From DASZHJ01 sp963735465 (GTDB lineage: Bacteria; Pseudomonadota; Alphaproteobacteria; ATCC43930; CGMCC-115725), in NCBI GenBank assembly GCA_963735465.1, contig CAVTLA010000001.1:2232001-2296000 (forward strand): a DNA stretch of 64,000 nucleotides, given 5' to 3'. Shown here piece after piece: positions 1-8,902 of the stretch. Position numbers and translations under genes: made by a program. Positions within the stretch are counted from its first letter, which is position 1. The number at the start of each line of letters is the position of its first letter. The notes beneath the pieces are model-generated. The model did no database searches and was not told the origin of the DNA. It saw only the letters and a list, made by a program, of their open reading frames with translations.

Positions 1-547
1 CATCGCCGAGATCGCCGGACAGTATGGGGCGCTCGTCTATCGCGGATCGGAGACCGACGTGCTGGAGCGGTATGCGGGAGCCGCCCGCGCGGCCGGCGCC
101 GATGTCGTCATGCGCGTCACCAGCGATTGCCCTCTGATCGATCCCGGGATCTGCGGCACGGTGCTGAAGCGCCGCGCCGAGGAGCAGGCCGACTACGCCG
201 CCAACAATTTCGTGCACGCCTATCCCCACGGGCTCGACTGCGAGGCGTTCACCCGAACCGCGCTCGACGCGGCGGATGAGGCCGCCACCGAGCCCTACGA
301 CCGCGAGCATGTCACTCCCTGGATCCGCAGCAACCCGGCCTACCGCAAGGCCTCGGTGGAGGGCCCCGGCGGACCGCGCGCCAAATGGCGCTGGACCCTC
401 GACTATCCCGAGGATCTCGATTTCCTGCGCGCCCTCTTCCGCTACCTGCCGCGGCCGCCGGCGATGCCGTCCTGGCAGGCGATCGCCGCGCTGGTGGAGC
501 AGCATCCGGAGCTCGCGGAAATCAATGCCGCAAGGCGCCAGCGATGA
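1..547 (+). CDS. Cytidylyltransferase, SpsF/PseF-like (5' truncated)
   Basis: The reading frame is open from base 2 to the stop at 545-547, so the N-terminus with its nucleotide-binding loop lies outside the window; 181 residues are visible. Seen: the stretches RGSETDVLERY and RVTSDCPLIDP, then YPHGLDCEAF and REHVTPWIR. These are hallmarks of the SpsF branch of the CMP-sugar cytidylyltransferase family (PF02348). Next to PseG and PseI homologues, the inferred job is CMP activation of pseudaminic acid (the PseF step) in the cytoplasm. The stop overlaps the next start (ATGA at 544-547), implying translational coupling. Another CMP-nonulosonate cytidylyltransferase is possible. Confidence 0.85.
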   Translation, partial: IAEIAGQYGALVYRGSETDVLERYAGAARAAGADVVMRVTSDCPLIDPGICGTVLKRRAEEQADYAANNFVHAYPHGLDCEAFTRTALDAADEAATEPYDREHVTPWIRSNPAYRKASVEGPGGPRAKWRWTLDYPEDLDFLRALFRYLPRPPAMPSWQAIAALVEQHPELAEINAARRQR

Positions 548-2082
548 GCCGCCCGCTCGCCGTTCTCCGCGCCGATGCCAGTCGCGCGATCGGCACCGGG
601 CACGTCGTGCGCTCCCTGGCGCTGGCGGAGTTTCTCGACGACGCCGGCTGGCGCATCATCTTCGCCCAGGGTGCCGGCGGCGACGGAGCAAACCCGTCCA
701 CGCTCGACCGCTACGAGCGCATACTCCTCGCCGCGACGGATCCCGACACCGAGGCCGCCGAGCTCGCCCAGCGCATCGGCGCCTGCGATCTCCTGGTGGT
801 CGATCACTACGACCGGGACCGGCGCTTCGAGATGGCGTGCCAGGCCTGGGCCCGCCAGATCCTCGTCCTCGACGATCTCGCCGACCGGCAGCACGCGTGC
901 TCGGTGCTGCTCGATCCCGCGCGGGACGCCGCCAAATCCGACTATCGCGACCTGGTGCCGACGGATTGCGCGCTGCTGCTGGGACCCGAGTTCGCGCCGC
1001 TGCGCCGCCAGTTCCTGGGCGCGCGGCATCGCGTCGCCCAGCAGCGCCGGACCACGGCGGTGCCGCGCCGGGTCGTGATCTCGATCGGCGGCATCGACGC
1101 CGACAACCTCACCAGCCGCGCGCTGGCGGCGGTACTGCAGGCCGTCCCCGCCGTGGAGGCGGACGTGGTTCTGGGCCGCGCCGCGCCGCATCTCGAGGCC
1201 GTCCGTGCCCTGGCGCGCAGCCATCCCCGCCGCGTGCGCGTGCTCAGCGACGTCGCCGACATGGCGGCGCTGCTGGCGAGTGCCGACATCGGCATCGGCG
1301 CCGCGGGCAGCAGCAGCTGGGAGCGCTGCTGCCTGGGCCTCCCCTCGATCGCCCTGCCGGTCGTCGCCAATCAGATTCCGACCGCGAGGATTCTCGCCGA
1401 GCGCGGCGCCGCGCTGGTGCTGCCCCAGGGCGCCGGCACCACGACGCCGGAGATCGCCGGCGCGCTCAGCCGTCTGCTGCGGGATACGCTGCTGCGGCGC
1501 TCGCTCTCGGAGCGGGCGATGGCGCTCTGCGACGGGCGCGGCGCCTGGCGGGTGCTGCTGCGGCTCCTCGCCGACGAGCGCGGCCACGACGGCGAGGCCG
1601 TTCGCCTGCGCCTGGCGGAGCGCGCCGACAGCGACCTGATGTTCGCCTGGCAGTCCCTGCCCGAAGTCCGCCGCTACGCGCGCCATCCGGAGATGCCGAG
1701 CCGGGCCCAGCACGACGCCTGGGTGGAGCCTGCGCTGGCCAGTCCCGAACGGGTGCTCACCCTGATCCTGCACGGCGGCGCGCCCGTGGGCGTGCTGCGC
1801 TTCGACCGGCTCGACGCGGCGCCCAGCTACGAGATCTCGATCCTGGTCGATCCGCGCCTGCATGGCCGCGGCGTCGCAGCCGCGGCACTGCGCCTCGGAC
1901 AGTCCCTGCTCCGCGGCGCCACCCTTCACGCCGAGGTCGATCCGGAGAACGCGGTCTCGCTGCAGCTTTTCCGCGGCGCCGGATTTCAAGCCGCGGATGG
2001 GCGCCGACTGATCTGGTCCAACGGCTGGGACTCCGCCCCGCGCGCGATCGAGACGCACGCCGTAGCCGAGGTGACCCCATGA
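544..2082 (+). CDS. pseG: PseG-like UDP-sugar hydrolase fused to a GNAT acetyltransferase
   Basis: The protein has 512 residues. Residues 1 to about 340 match PseG, the hydrolase that removes UDP from 2,4-diacetamido-2,4,6-trideoxy-altropyranose: an N-terminal RADASRAIGTGHVVRS (about 8-23) and a donor-site GAAGSSSWERC (about 252-262), a GT-B-like fold. Residues from about 352 to 505 form a GNAT domain (VRLRLAERADSDLMFAWQ onward, with DPRLHGRGVAAAAL as the acetyl-CoA loop), like PseH, which N-acetylates the preceding intermediate. The fusion thus joins two consecutive pseudaminic acid steps. The start at 544 overlaps the upstream stop, and the stop overlaps the pseI start (2079). Confidence 0.88.
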   Translation: MSRPLAVLRADASRAIGTGHVVRSLALAEFLDDAGWRIIFAQGAGGDGANPSTLDRYERILLAATDPDTEAAELAQRIGACDLLVVDHYDRDRRFEMACQAWARQILVLDDLADRQHACSVLLDPARDAAKSDYRDLVPTDCALLLGPEFAPLRRQFLGARHRVAQQRRTTAVPRRVVISIGGIDADNLTSRALAAVLQAVPAVEADVVLGRAAPHLEAVRALARSHPRRVRVLSDVADMAALLASADIGIGAAGSSSWERCCLGLPSIALPVVANQIPTARILAERGAALVLPQGAGTTTPEIAGALSRLLRDTLLRRSLSERAMALCDGRGAWRVLLRLLADERGHDGEAVRLRLAERADSDLMFAWQSLPEVRRYARHPEMPSRAQHDAWVEPALASPERVLTLILHGGAPVGVLRFDRLDAAPSYEISILVDPRLHGRGVAAAALRLGQSLLRGATLHAEVDPENAVSLQLFRGAGFQAADGRRLIWSNGWDSAPRAIETHAVAEVTP

Positions 2083-3179
2083 CCCGCCCGAAATTCGCCA
2101 TCGCCGGCCGCGAGATCGGCGACGGCCATCCGCCCTACGTGATCGCCGAGCTCTCCGCCAACCACAACGGCGACATCAAGCGCGCCTTCGCGATCATGGA
2201 CGCCGCCAAGGCCGCCGGCGCCGACGCGATCAAGCTGCAGACCTATACCCAGGATACCATCACCATCGACCACGACGGCCCCGGCTTCCGCCTCGAGGAC
2301 GGCCCCTGGCGCGGCCGCACGCTGCACGCGCTCTACCAGGAAGCCCACATGCCCTGGGAATGGCACGAGCCGCTGTTCGCCTACGGACGCAAGCTCGGCC
2401 TCGCCGTCTTCAGCAGCGTCTTCGACGAGACCTCTATCACGCTGCTGGAACGGCTCGGCGCCCCTGCCTACAAGATCGCCTCCTTCGAGGCGATCGACCT
2501 GCCGCTGATCGAGCGCGCGGCCGCCACCGGCAAGCCGCTGATCATCTCGACGGGCATGGCCAATCTCGCTGAAATCACCGAGGCAGTGGCGGCGGCGCGC
2601 CGCGGCGGCTGCAAGCAGCTGGCCCTGCTCTACTGCGTCAGCGGCTATCCCACGCCTGCCGCCGACGCCAACCTGCGAACGATCCCGCATCTGGCCCAGG
2701 CCTTCGGCACCGTGGTGGGTCTCTCCGACCACACGCTGGGCATCGGCGTCTCGGTCGCCGCGGTGACGCTCGGCGCCGCCATCATCGAGAAGCACGTGAC
2801 GCTCCGGCGCGCCGACGGCGGACCGGACAGCGGGTTCTCCCTGGAGCCCGAGGAGCTCATCGCCCTCTGCGGCGCCTGCCGGGATGCCCAGGCGGCGCTC
2901 GGCGCCGTGCAATACGGCGGCAAGTCCAGCGAGGCCGGCAATGTGCAGCTCCGCCGCTCCATCTACGCGGTGGCCGATATCGCCCCCGGCGAGGTCCTGA
3001 GCGCGCGCAAGGTCCGCTCGATCCGGCCCGGCTATGGCCTCGCCCCCAAGCATCTGCCGGAAGTCCTGGGCCGCACGGCCGCCCGGGCCATCCCGCGCGG
3101 CACCCCGATCGCCTGGGATCTGCTGGCGGGGCCGGTTGCCCCGGCACTCGCCCCTCCGGCCCGGCGCCGGAGGGCTTAA
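2079..3179 (+). CDS. pseI: Pseudaminic acid synthase (NeuB family)
   Basis: The 366-residue protein condenses the trideoxyhexose with phosphoenolpyruvate to give pseudaminic acid. Seen: IAELSANHNGD near the N-terminus, KLQTYT, YKIASFE, ISTGMA, GLSDHT and AAIIEKHVTL, the ordered motifs of the NeuB TIM barrel, followed by a C-terminal SAF (antifreeze-like) domain from about residue 290 (RRSIYAVADIAPGEVL). The ATG overlaps the pseG stop. Sialic or legionaminic acid synthases are close relatives; PseI is preferred because of the PseG-type neighbour and the Maf-type transferase downstream. Confidence 0.92.
   Translation: MTRPKFAIAGREIGDGHPPYVIAELSANHNGDIKRAFAIMDAAKAAGADAIKLQTYTQDTITIDHDGPGFRLEDGPWRGRTLHALYQEAHMPWEWHEPLFAYGRKLGLAVFSSVFDETSITLLERLGAPAYKIASFEAIDLPLIERAAATGKPLIISTGMANLAEITEAVAAARRGGCKQLALLYCVSGYPTPAADANLRTIPHLAQAFGTVVGLSDHTLGIGVSVAAVTLGAAIIEKHVTLRRADGGPDSGFSLEPEELIALCGACRDAQAALGAVQYGGKSSEAGNVQLRRSIYAVADIAPGEVLSARKVRSIRPGYGLAPKHLPEVLGRTAARAIPRGTPIAWDLLAGPVAPALAPPARRRRA
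3153..3173 (+). terminator. Hairpin at the end of pseI
   Basis: Complementary arms CCTCCGGC (3153-3160) and GCCGGAGG (3166-3173) lie just before the pseI stop. There is no T-run, so this may be a weak or Rho-assisted terminator or only an mRNA end structure. Confidence 0.35.
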
Positions 3180-3236
3180 CACCGTGTTTACCCCCGGACG
3201 CCATACTGATGTGTTGCCAAAGTCAGGAGCAGTAGT

Positions 3237-4082
3237 GTGAGCGGCAGCTATATCTACGCCACCAGCACCAGCACCAACATCATGAGCGTGCTGACGCAGA
3301 CGTCGCAGGACGCCGCGACCGCGGCGTCTTCGCAGCGATTTCAGCTGCTGTCGACCCTGTTGCAGAACCAGTTCAGCGCGAAGGCCGCGGCGCTGACGGC
3401 GGAAAGCCAGCCCACCGCGAGCGAGAACTTCCTGCAGGTCGAGATCAGCGGCCTCTCCCAGCAGAAGGCGGTTTTCAGCAAGCTGCAGACCCAGTATGGC
3501 GCCAACATCCCGCTTCTCGGCGATCTCTCGGCGCAGCTGACGTCGGCGCAGACCGCCGCGCAGAACGGCGATTCCGCGGGCTTCGATGCGTTCCTCTCGG
3601 CGGCGAATACCGACATCGCCGGTCTCACGGTGGTGCAGGCCAACGGCGTGCTCCAGAACGACGGTGTAACCCCGCTCAAGCTCAACGGGCTGGGCGTGAA
3701 GTCGAGTGCGACCTACGATCTGACGACGGCCGCGGGACAGGCGGCGGCTCTGGCGGATCTCACCACGGCGCAGCAGCTGGTGGGCCAGGTCGCCTCGCAG
3801 ACCACAATCAATCAGATTATCGCCGGCGGCAAATCCTCGGCGATCAGCTCGCAATCGGATTCCCTCAACAATACGCTGCAGAACGACCAGTTCGCGCGCC
3901 AGGCTCAGGCGGCGACCCAGACCCTGACGCTCAAGAACCAGCTCAACACCCAGCTGCATCTGGTGGAGCTGCAATTCTCCAACAGCCAGGCGGCCGCCAA
4001 GAGCCTGGAGACTCAGCAGCAAAACCTGCAGGCGGTGCTGGCGCCGGCGGCGCCCGGCACGACCCTCTCGATATTCGCTTAA
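3237..4082 (+). CDS. Unidentified Ala/Gln/Ser-rich protein, possibly an exported flagellar protein
   Basis: The protein has 281 residues from a GTG start at 3237, chosen because a GGAG ribosome site (about 3226-3229) precedes it. I do not recognise the family. It has no Cys, no Trp and no signal peptide, very few charged residues, and many Ala, Gln, Ser and Thr. The C-terminal quarter (SNSQAAAKSLETQQQNLQ) looks like an amphipathic helix. This composition resembles axial proteins exported by the flagellar type III apparatus (FlgL, FliD or flagellin-like). It lies between pseI and the convergent maf gene, so a role tied to the filament or its glycosylation is inferred from place and composition only. 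Confidence 0.7.
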   Translation: MSGSYIYATSTSTNIMSVLTQTSQDAATAASSQRFQLLSTLLQNQFSAKAAALTAESQPTASENFLQVEISGLSQQKAVFSKLQTQYGANIPLLGDLSAQLTSAQTAAQNGDSAGFDAFLSAANTDIAGLTVVQANGVLQNDGVTPLKLNGLGVKSSATYDLTTAAGQAAALADLTTAQQLVGQVASQTTINQIIAGGKSSAISSQSDSLNNTLQNDQFARQAQAATQTLTLKNQLNTQLHLVELQFSNSQAAAKSLETQQQNLQAVLAPAAPGTTLSIFA

Positions 4083-4128
4083 ATCGCCAGTCCGCCTGAT
4101 CGCGGCGACGGCAGTCGTTCCCGGGCTC

Positions 4129-6099
4129 TCAGGCCGCGGGCGCGGGCAACCGCGCCGCCGCGGGCGCGGCGTGGATCTCGGTCCCGAGGCGCTCGAACTG
4201 CGCGATCGTCTGCAGTTCCATTTCTTGCAGGATCTCCCGCATTTCCGTCATGTAGATGTCGAAGACCTGGCGGCGAAGATCGCCCTCCTCGACGCGGTAG
4301 CCGTAGAACATGCCGATGCGGGGCAGCGCGAAGAGCGTGCCGCTGAACATGGCATCGACCCGCGAATGCCACTCCGGCGCGGTCGCGAGATAATCCTTCA
4401 CCGCCATGTAGATGCCCGCGAAGTCGGCCTCCTCGGAGTCGAACTTGTCCAGGAGCTCGCCGACCTCGCGATAGCTTTTCCTGGTGTCCTCGATCAGCTT
4501 GGGAAAATCCCGATCGCGGAGGATCTCGCCGGCGTCGAAGAGCCGCAGCGTGCGCTCGAGATCGGCGCGCAGACGCGGCTGATCGACGACCGGGCCGTCG
4601 ATCACGACCCCATCCGGATCGAGGGGACGCACGCCCGGAATCACGGCGCCGTCGCTGCAGTTCGATGCCGAGACGTTGAACGCCCGAATCGTGTCTCCGA
4701 GCATGCGGCGGCAGGAATCGTAGACCCAGTCGGTCCGCGCGATGCCGCCGAAATTGCCCTCGACCTCGATCGGGAACTGCGCCTTCCGGTCGTAATTGTC
4801 CTTGTAGAGGCCGACGTCGCGATAGACCGTGTCGCTGGCGTGATGCTGACCGCCGGGCCGGGTCCCGCAGTCGGTGCCGAACAGCAGAAACTCGGTGAAG
4901 CCGAGGGAGATCGCCGACGCCAGCGCGGTGTTGACGCAGGTGGGCGCGGTTCCCTGCAGGGTGCGATATCCCACGCCAAGCAACATGGTGGAGCTGACGG
5001 AATCGCGGAAGAAAAAGAGCGCTTCCTTGAACAGCGGCGGGACGCGCGGATCCACCGTTGCCGAGGCGATGAGGCGGATCTGCGAAAGGTCGCCGTACTT
5101 CGCCGCCAGCCCCAGCACGTCGACCACGGCGGGAACGTTCTCCAGCTCGCAATGGAAGTCGGGCACGATCCCGTTGCGCAGAAGCGGCCGCAACGACGTG
5201 CCGCCGCTGAACACCACCACGTGCTCGCGGATGCGGTGCAGCGTCTCCAGGGATTCGTCCAGCGAGGGACCGGCGCCGACGATGACGGCGGTCTCGGGCC
5301 GGCGCAGGCGCCGCGTGCCCTCGAGCAGCCGGAACGGCGCCGCGGTGAAATTCGCGGTCGTGTTCGCCATCATCTTGATCTCGTCCTCGAAGAAGCCGCG
5401 ATTGACGAACGCGAACTGCATGGCGTCGTGCAGCCGCGTCCGCGCCTCCGCGAACGACCAGAGCGGATAGTGAGTAAAGACCGAGGCGCCGTCGATGAAG
5501 GGGATGCCATAGCGCCCGACCGTGCCGGTGATCTGGGAGACCATCCGGGTCGGATCGGGATCCGTGACGAAATGGATGCCACCCTTGCGCGCATCGAAAT
5601 GCTCGATCAGCGCCGACCAGTCCAGCGCCTGGAACGAGTGCTCGATGAACTCCAGGGAGGGCTCGACCAGGATCAGCCAGCGCGCCTTGGTCTTCTCCGC
5701 CAGTTCCATGATGTGCTGGCCGAGGCCGAGGCCGAAGACGATCAGGAAGGTGGGATTATCCTTGGGATGACGGCGGATCTCCTCGATGCCGGCCGCCTCG
5801 ATGCCCTTGCGGATCGCCGTCACCATACGAATGCAGATGGTGCTGACCAGGCCGGCGGCGCCAGGCTCCTCCATGAAGAGGCGTAGCGGCTTCTTCATGA
5901 AGGCGGTGACCTGGTCGGCGGCAAAGCGACGAGCGTCGCCGCCATAGATGCGCTTCTCGCCGACCATGATGTCGACGGCCTGCCCGTTCTCCGCCACGAC
6001 GGCGCCGATGGGCGCCACCGCCTGCAGGGACTTCATGACTTCGGGGAATTTCTCGACGAACGCCTCTCGCGAGCGCTCGGCGAAGCCGCCGCCGGTCAC
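4129..6099 (-). CDS. Maf-type flagellin glycosyltransferase (DUF115/MptE-like)
   Basis: The protein has 656 residues from a GTG start at 6099 that overlaps the upstream stop (GTGA). The central domain carries VIVGAGPSLDESLE at about residues 270-284, the nucleotide-sugar loop of the MptE-like/DUF115 family (PF01973) to which motility accessory factors belong. Further signatures are FSGGTSLRPLLRNGI and LLFGTDCG. Maf proteins attach nonulosonic acids such as pseudaminic acid to Ser/Thr of flagellin in the cytoplasm. It is the last gene of the flagellin-flbT-flaF-TPR-maf run, and sugar synthesis genes lie across the convergent junction. Confidence 0.88.
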   Translation of the reverse strand: MTGGGFAERSREAFVEKFPEVMKSLQAVAPIGAVVAENGQAVDIMVGEKRIYGGDARRFAADQVTAFMKKPLRLFMEEPGAAGLVSTICIRMVTAIRKGIEAAGIEEIRRHPKDNPTFLIVFGLGLGQHIMELAEKTKARWLILVEPSLEFIEHSFQALDWSALIEHFDARKGGIHFVTDPDPTRMVSQITGTVGRYGIPFIDGASVFTHYPLWSFAEARTRLHDAMQFAFVNRGFFEDEIKMMANTTANFTAAPFRLLEGTRRLRRPETAVIVGAGPSLDESLETLHRIREHVVVFSGGTSLRPLLRNGIVPDFHCELENVPAVVDVLGLAAKYGDLSQIRLIASATVDPRVPPLFKEALFFFRDSVSSTMLLGVGYRTLQGTAPTCVNTALASAISLGFTEFLLFGTDCGTRPGGQHHASDTVYRDVGLYKDNYDRKAQFPIEVEGNFGGIARTDWVYDSCRRMLGDTIRAFNVSASNCSDGAVIPGVRPLDPDGVVIDGPVVDQPRLRADLERTLRLFDAGEILRDRDFPKLIEDTRKSYREVGELLDKFDSEEADFAGIYMAVKDYLATAPEWHSRVDAMFSGTLFALPRIGMFYGYRVEEGDLRRQVFDIYMTEMREILQEMELQTIAQFERLGTEIHAAPAAARLPAPAA

Positions 6100-7961
6100 G
6101 GACCGACGGCCTCGGCGAGCATCTTCGTGGCGTTGCTCTCGATGATCTCGGCGACGCCCCGGGCGCTGGCTTCGCCAAGGCGCGCGATGCCGGCGACTTT
6201 CTGCGCCACCTGCGCGCGCGCCGACGCCGAGTTGGCAAGACCGAGGGCAATCGAGACATAGTCTCGCTCGTCGGCGGCGACCAGGCTGTCGCCGACGCCG
6301 ATACCCTTCAGGAAGACGCCATAGGGCTCGTAGAGCGTCGCGCCGGCAAGCGCCACCGTGGGCACGCCGCACGCGATCGCTTCCGCCGCCATCCGGGGCG
6401 AGCTGCCGCGCACAGGTGCCAGCGCGATGTCGATGTCGCGATAGAATTCGTCGGGCGAGACCGCGTCGACGATGTCGATGCGGGCCGCGAGCTCCCGCCC
6501 GAAACGCGCCACCAGGCGCCCGACATTGCCACCCGGCCCCATGTCGCGGGCGCGCAGGGTGAGGGTCGCGGCGGGCGCCCCCGCCAGCACGGTGGACCAG
6601 AGGCGTACCGTGGCCTCGTCGAGCTGGCTCAAGCCGGCGTCGCTGCCGAAACGGGCCACATCGGCCGGGTTGCGCTGCACTGGTTTGATCCAGTCGCGCA
6701 CGAGCGGATAATTTTTCTCCGCGCCCCAGGCCGGTGTGGTTCCCCCGCTACGACCGAGCACCGCGTCATAGAACGGTGCGCCGAGTCCCGGCGGCAGGCC
6801 GAGCCAGGCAACCTTGATCGCGGTATTTGTGCGACCGAGGGCCAGCAGCTGTTGCGGCGATGCAAACCCCGCGCAATCGATGACCAGGGCGAGAGCGTCG
6901 CCGCGCAACATGCGCGCGAGCGTTCCCGGCTCGAGATCGGATATGTCGCGCCACTTGTCGAAGGCGCCGCTGAGCAGGGAGTTCTCCGGCCAACTCTGCG
7001 CACCCAGCCCGTAGGCGATGACGGAAAACCGCGAGCGGTCATGTGCCTTGGCGACCGCGGCGATCGCGGCCACATCCAGGGGATCGCCGAGCGAGGAAAC
7101 GAGATAGCCGATGGTGAGCTTGCCGTCGCTTCGGGTCAGGGAACCGGGCTTGCGCGCCGGCTGAAACCGCTGCGCCCAATCCGCGACGCGCGCCGCGCCG
7201 GCATCGGCGCCGGCGTCAAGCCAGAGCGAATCCGCCACGCGAGCGGCCGCCACCGCCACATCCTTGGGCGCCGCCGCGCAGGCGGCATCGTGATAGCGCC
7301 GTGCCTCCTCGGCCTCGCCAACCGCCGTGCAAGCGCGGGCATAGCGGCTGAGCAGCTCCGCTCCCGCACTCGGCCGCGCGGCCGCCGGCTGCAGCGTCTT
7401 CAGGGCCGCATCCGCCGCGCCCAGGCGCAGGAGATGGTCGGCCAGGAACTGACGGGCCTGGTCGTCTTCCGGATTGAGCGAGACATGCTGACCCGCAAAG
7501 TCGATCGCGGCGCGCAACCGGCCGCTGCGGGCCATCATCCTGGCGCGCGCGAAAAGGGGTTTTTCCTGGATCGAGAGGAAGGCCTCACCGAAGGACGGGA
7601 AGAACGGCGGCACCAGCTCGGCGTAGCCTTCCTTGGGGCCGAGCGCGGTGGCGATCTTGCCGAGATAGAGGCTGTCCACGACATCGCCGCTCTGGGCGAC
7701 CAGCGAGGCCAGCACCTCGGCGACGCTGCCGTTCATCGGATCCTGCTCGTGGCTTTGCCGCAGGATAGCCAGCGCCTGCTCCAGGTTGCTGAGGCGCCAG
7801 GCGACGATTCCCGTGATGAACTGCAGGCGCAGCGAATTGGGATCGGCGGCGCCCGCCGCCTGGAGCATGTCCACCGCCTCCTCGACATCTCCCGCCGCCA
7901 GCAGCTTCGACGCCTCGGCGATGAGATCGCCGGCCGGCTTCGCTTTGTTCATGTCAGCCAT
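6096..7961 (-). CDS. TPR protein with an OGT/SPINDLY-like glycosyltransferase domain
   Basis: The protein has 621 residues. The N-terminal half is helical TPR-like sequence (LIAEASKLLAAGDVEEAV, GIVAWRLSNLEQALAIL and so on). From about residue 285 it changes to a GT41-like fold: IGYLVSSLGDP, LALVIDCAGF, IKVAWLGLPPGLGAPFYDAV, then ARIDIVDAVSPDEFYRDIDIALAP and MAAEAIACGVPTVAL, as in bacterial O-GlcNAc-transferase homologues. The usual catalytic His at the start of the GT41 domain is not obvious, so it may be divergent. ATG 7961 is chosen; an ATG at 7952 is an alternative. It lies 22 bp after flaF and overlaps maf, suggesting a second flagellin glycosyltransferase or a partner of Maf. Confidence 0.75.
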   Translation of the reverse strand: MADMNKAKPAGDLIAEASKLLAAGDVEEAVDMLQAAGAADPNSLRLQFITGIVAWRLSNLEQALAILRQSHEQDPMNGSVAEVLASLVAQSGDVVDSLYLGKIATALGPKEGYAELVPPFFPSFGEAFLSIQEKPLFARARMMARSGRLRAAIDFAGQHVSLNPEDDQARQFLADHLLRLGAADAALKTLQPAAARPSAGAELLSRYARACTAVGEAEEARRYHDAACAAAPKDVAVAAARVADSLWLDAGADAGAARVADWAQRFQPARKPGSLTRSDGKLTIGYLVSSLGDPLDVAAIAAVAKAHDRSRFSVIAYGLGAQSWPENSLLSGAFDKWRDISDLEPGTLARMLRGDALALVIDCAGFASPQQLLALGRTNTAIKVAWLGLPPGLGAPFYDAVLGRSGGTTPAWGAEKNYPLVRDWIKPVQRNPADVARFGSDAGLSQLDEATVRLWSTVLAGAPAATLTLRARDMGPGGNVGRLVARFGRELAARIDIVDAVSPDEFYRDIDIALAPVRGSSPRMAAEAIACGVPTVALAGATLYEPYGVFLKGIGVGDSLVAADERDYVSIALGLANSASARAQVAQKVAGIARLGEASARGVAEIIESNATKMLAEAVGP

Positions 7962-7983
7962 CGCGACCGCCACGTGACCGCAC

Positions 7984-8406
7984 CTAAGCCGTCTCGCGGA
8001 CCGCGGTCGCGGGCCGCGGCGGGTTCGGCTGCGCCGGGGCGGAGGCGCGGGCGCCGGCAAGCAGCCCTTCGCCGATCTGGACGTTGATGTTGATGAGCGC
8101 GTCGACGCGCGCCGGGTCAGGCTTCGTCAGCAGCTCCGCCGTGCGCTTGTCGATGAAATTCGCGAGACCCAGAAGGTTGCCACGGATTTCGGCCGGCATG
8201 GCGCAGTCGGGAGCGAGCAGGCTCGCCTGGAAGATCGTCCAGAGCCGCCAGTTCCGCCGCAGCGCGGTCAGGAAGAGATCGGTGGACGCGCTCCGCGACC
8301 GGCTGAGCTCACGCGCCAATTCCAGGAGCGCCCACGCCTCGGTGCGAGCGGGATTACCCGGTTGCGGCGTCGTTTGCGTCTGATAGCGGCTTGCCGGGGA
8401 AGCCAT
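7984..8406 (-). CDS. flaF: Flagellar biosynthesis regulator FlaF
   Basis: The 140-residue protein matches FlaF (PF07309): RTEAWALLELARELSRS, LRRNWRLWTIF and LLGLANFIDKRTAELL are typical. In Caulobacter FlaF is needed for flagellin export and translation and opposes FlbT. The gene overlaps the end of flbT by about 50 bp, consistent with tight coupling. The C-terminal tail after about residue 118 is Pro/Ala-rich and probably disordered. Confidence 0.93.
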   Translation of the reverse strand: MASPASRYQTQTTPQPGNPARTEAWALLELARELSRSRSASTDLFLTALRRNWRLWTIFQASLLAPDCAMPAEIRGNLLGLANFIDKRTAELLTKPDPARVDALININVQIGEGLLAGARASAPAQPNPPRPATAVRETA

Positions 8407-8782
8407 TCAGAATCTCCTGTTCGCGCGTGATCAGCTGTTTCGTGGCCTTGAGCGCCTGATAGAGCGCGCCCTCTTCGACGTGCCGACGCACCTCGCGGGT
8501 AAGCGCGAGGGTGCTGGGCGCGGCGGATTCGAATTCTTCGATGAATTGATAAATGAGTGGTAAATAGGTCGCTTCTTTGCCCGGAAACAAGTACTTGCAC
8601 TGGATGGCAAAATAGACCCGCCGGGCGGGCGTGTTGGCGCCCTCCTCGGTGATGATGTCCTTCTCGCGCAGGACGGCGGCGGCGTTGTGGATGAGCAACT
8701 TCGCGGCGGCGGTCGAATTCTGGATGACGACGCCGTTGACGATCAGTCGCTCGTTGGGACGAAGATTGATTGCGAGCGGCAT
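8354..8782 (-). CDS. flbT: Flagellin mRNA regulator FlbT
   Basis: The 142-residue protein matches FlbT (PF07378): LRPNERLIVNGVVIQN near the start, FLLH-type NAAAVLREKDII, and RRVYFAIQCKYL. FlbT binds the 5' region of flagellin mRNA and limits its translation until the hook is complete. It lies directly downstream of the flagellin gene and overlaps flaF, so it may be transcribed with flagellin from the sigma-54 promoter near 9835. Confidence 0.94.
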   Translation of the reverse strand: MPLAINLRPNERLIVNGVVIQNSTAAAKLLIHNAAAVLREKDIITEEGANTPARRVYFAIQCKYLFPGKEATYLPLIYQFIEEFESAAPSTLALTREVRRHVEEGALYQALKATKQLITREQEILNGFPGKPLSDANDAATG

Positions 8783-8863
8783 TCTACCGGTCTCCTGTCA
8801 CGCGCATTCTGCGGGCGTATATGGCGCCAAGATGCTTACGAGGCGGTTAACGAAGGCCGCGAA

Positions 8864-8885
8864 CGGGCGGCCCGGAGGCCGCCCG
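8864..8885 (-). terminator. GC-rich hairpin after flagellin
   Basis: Arms CGGGCGGCC and GGCCGCCCG surround a 4-base loop, 18 bp past the flagellin stop in the flagellin-flbT gap. There is no T-run on the minus strand. It could partly terminate or stabilise the abundant flagellin transcript. Confidence 0.5.
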
Positions 8886-8902
8886 CCGTGGTCGTACTGC
8901 TA

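Noticed and set aside
442..2058. Long minus-strand open frame opposite pseG
   Set aside because: It is antisense to a protein with clear motifs; Arg/Gly/Ala-rich shadow frames are expected at this GC content.
8354..8406. The flaF/flbT overlap of about 50 bp as a wrong start
   Set aside because: The FlaF N-terminus in the overlap matches the family pattern and FlbT runs to its usual length, so a true overlap is likelier.
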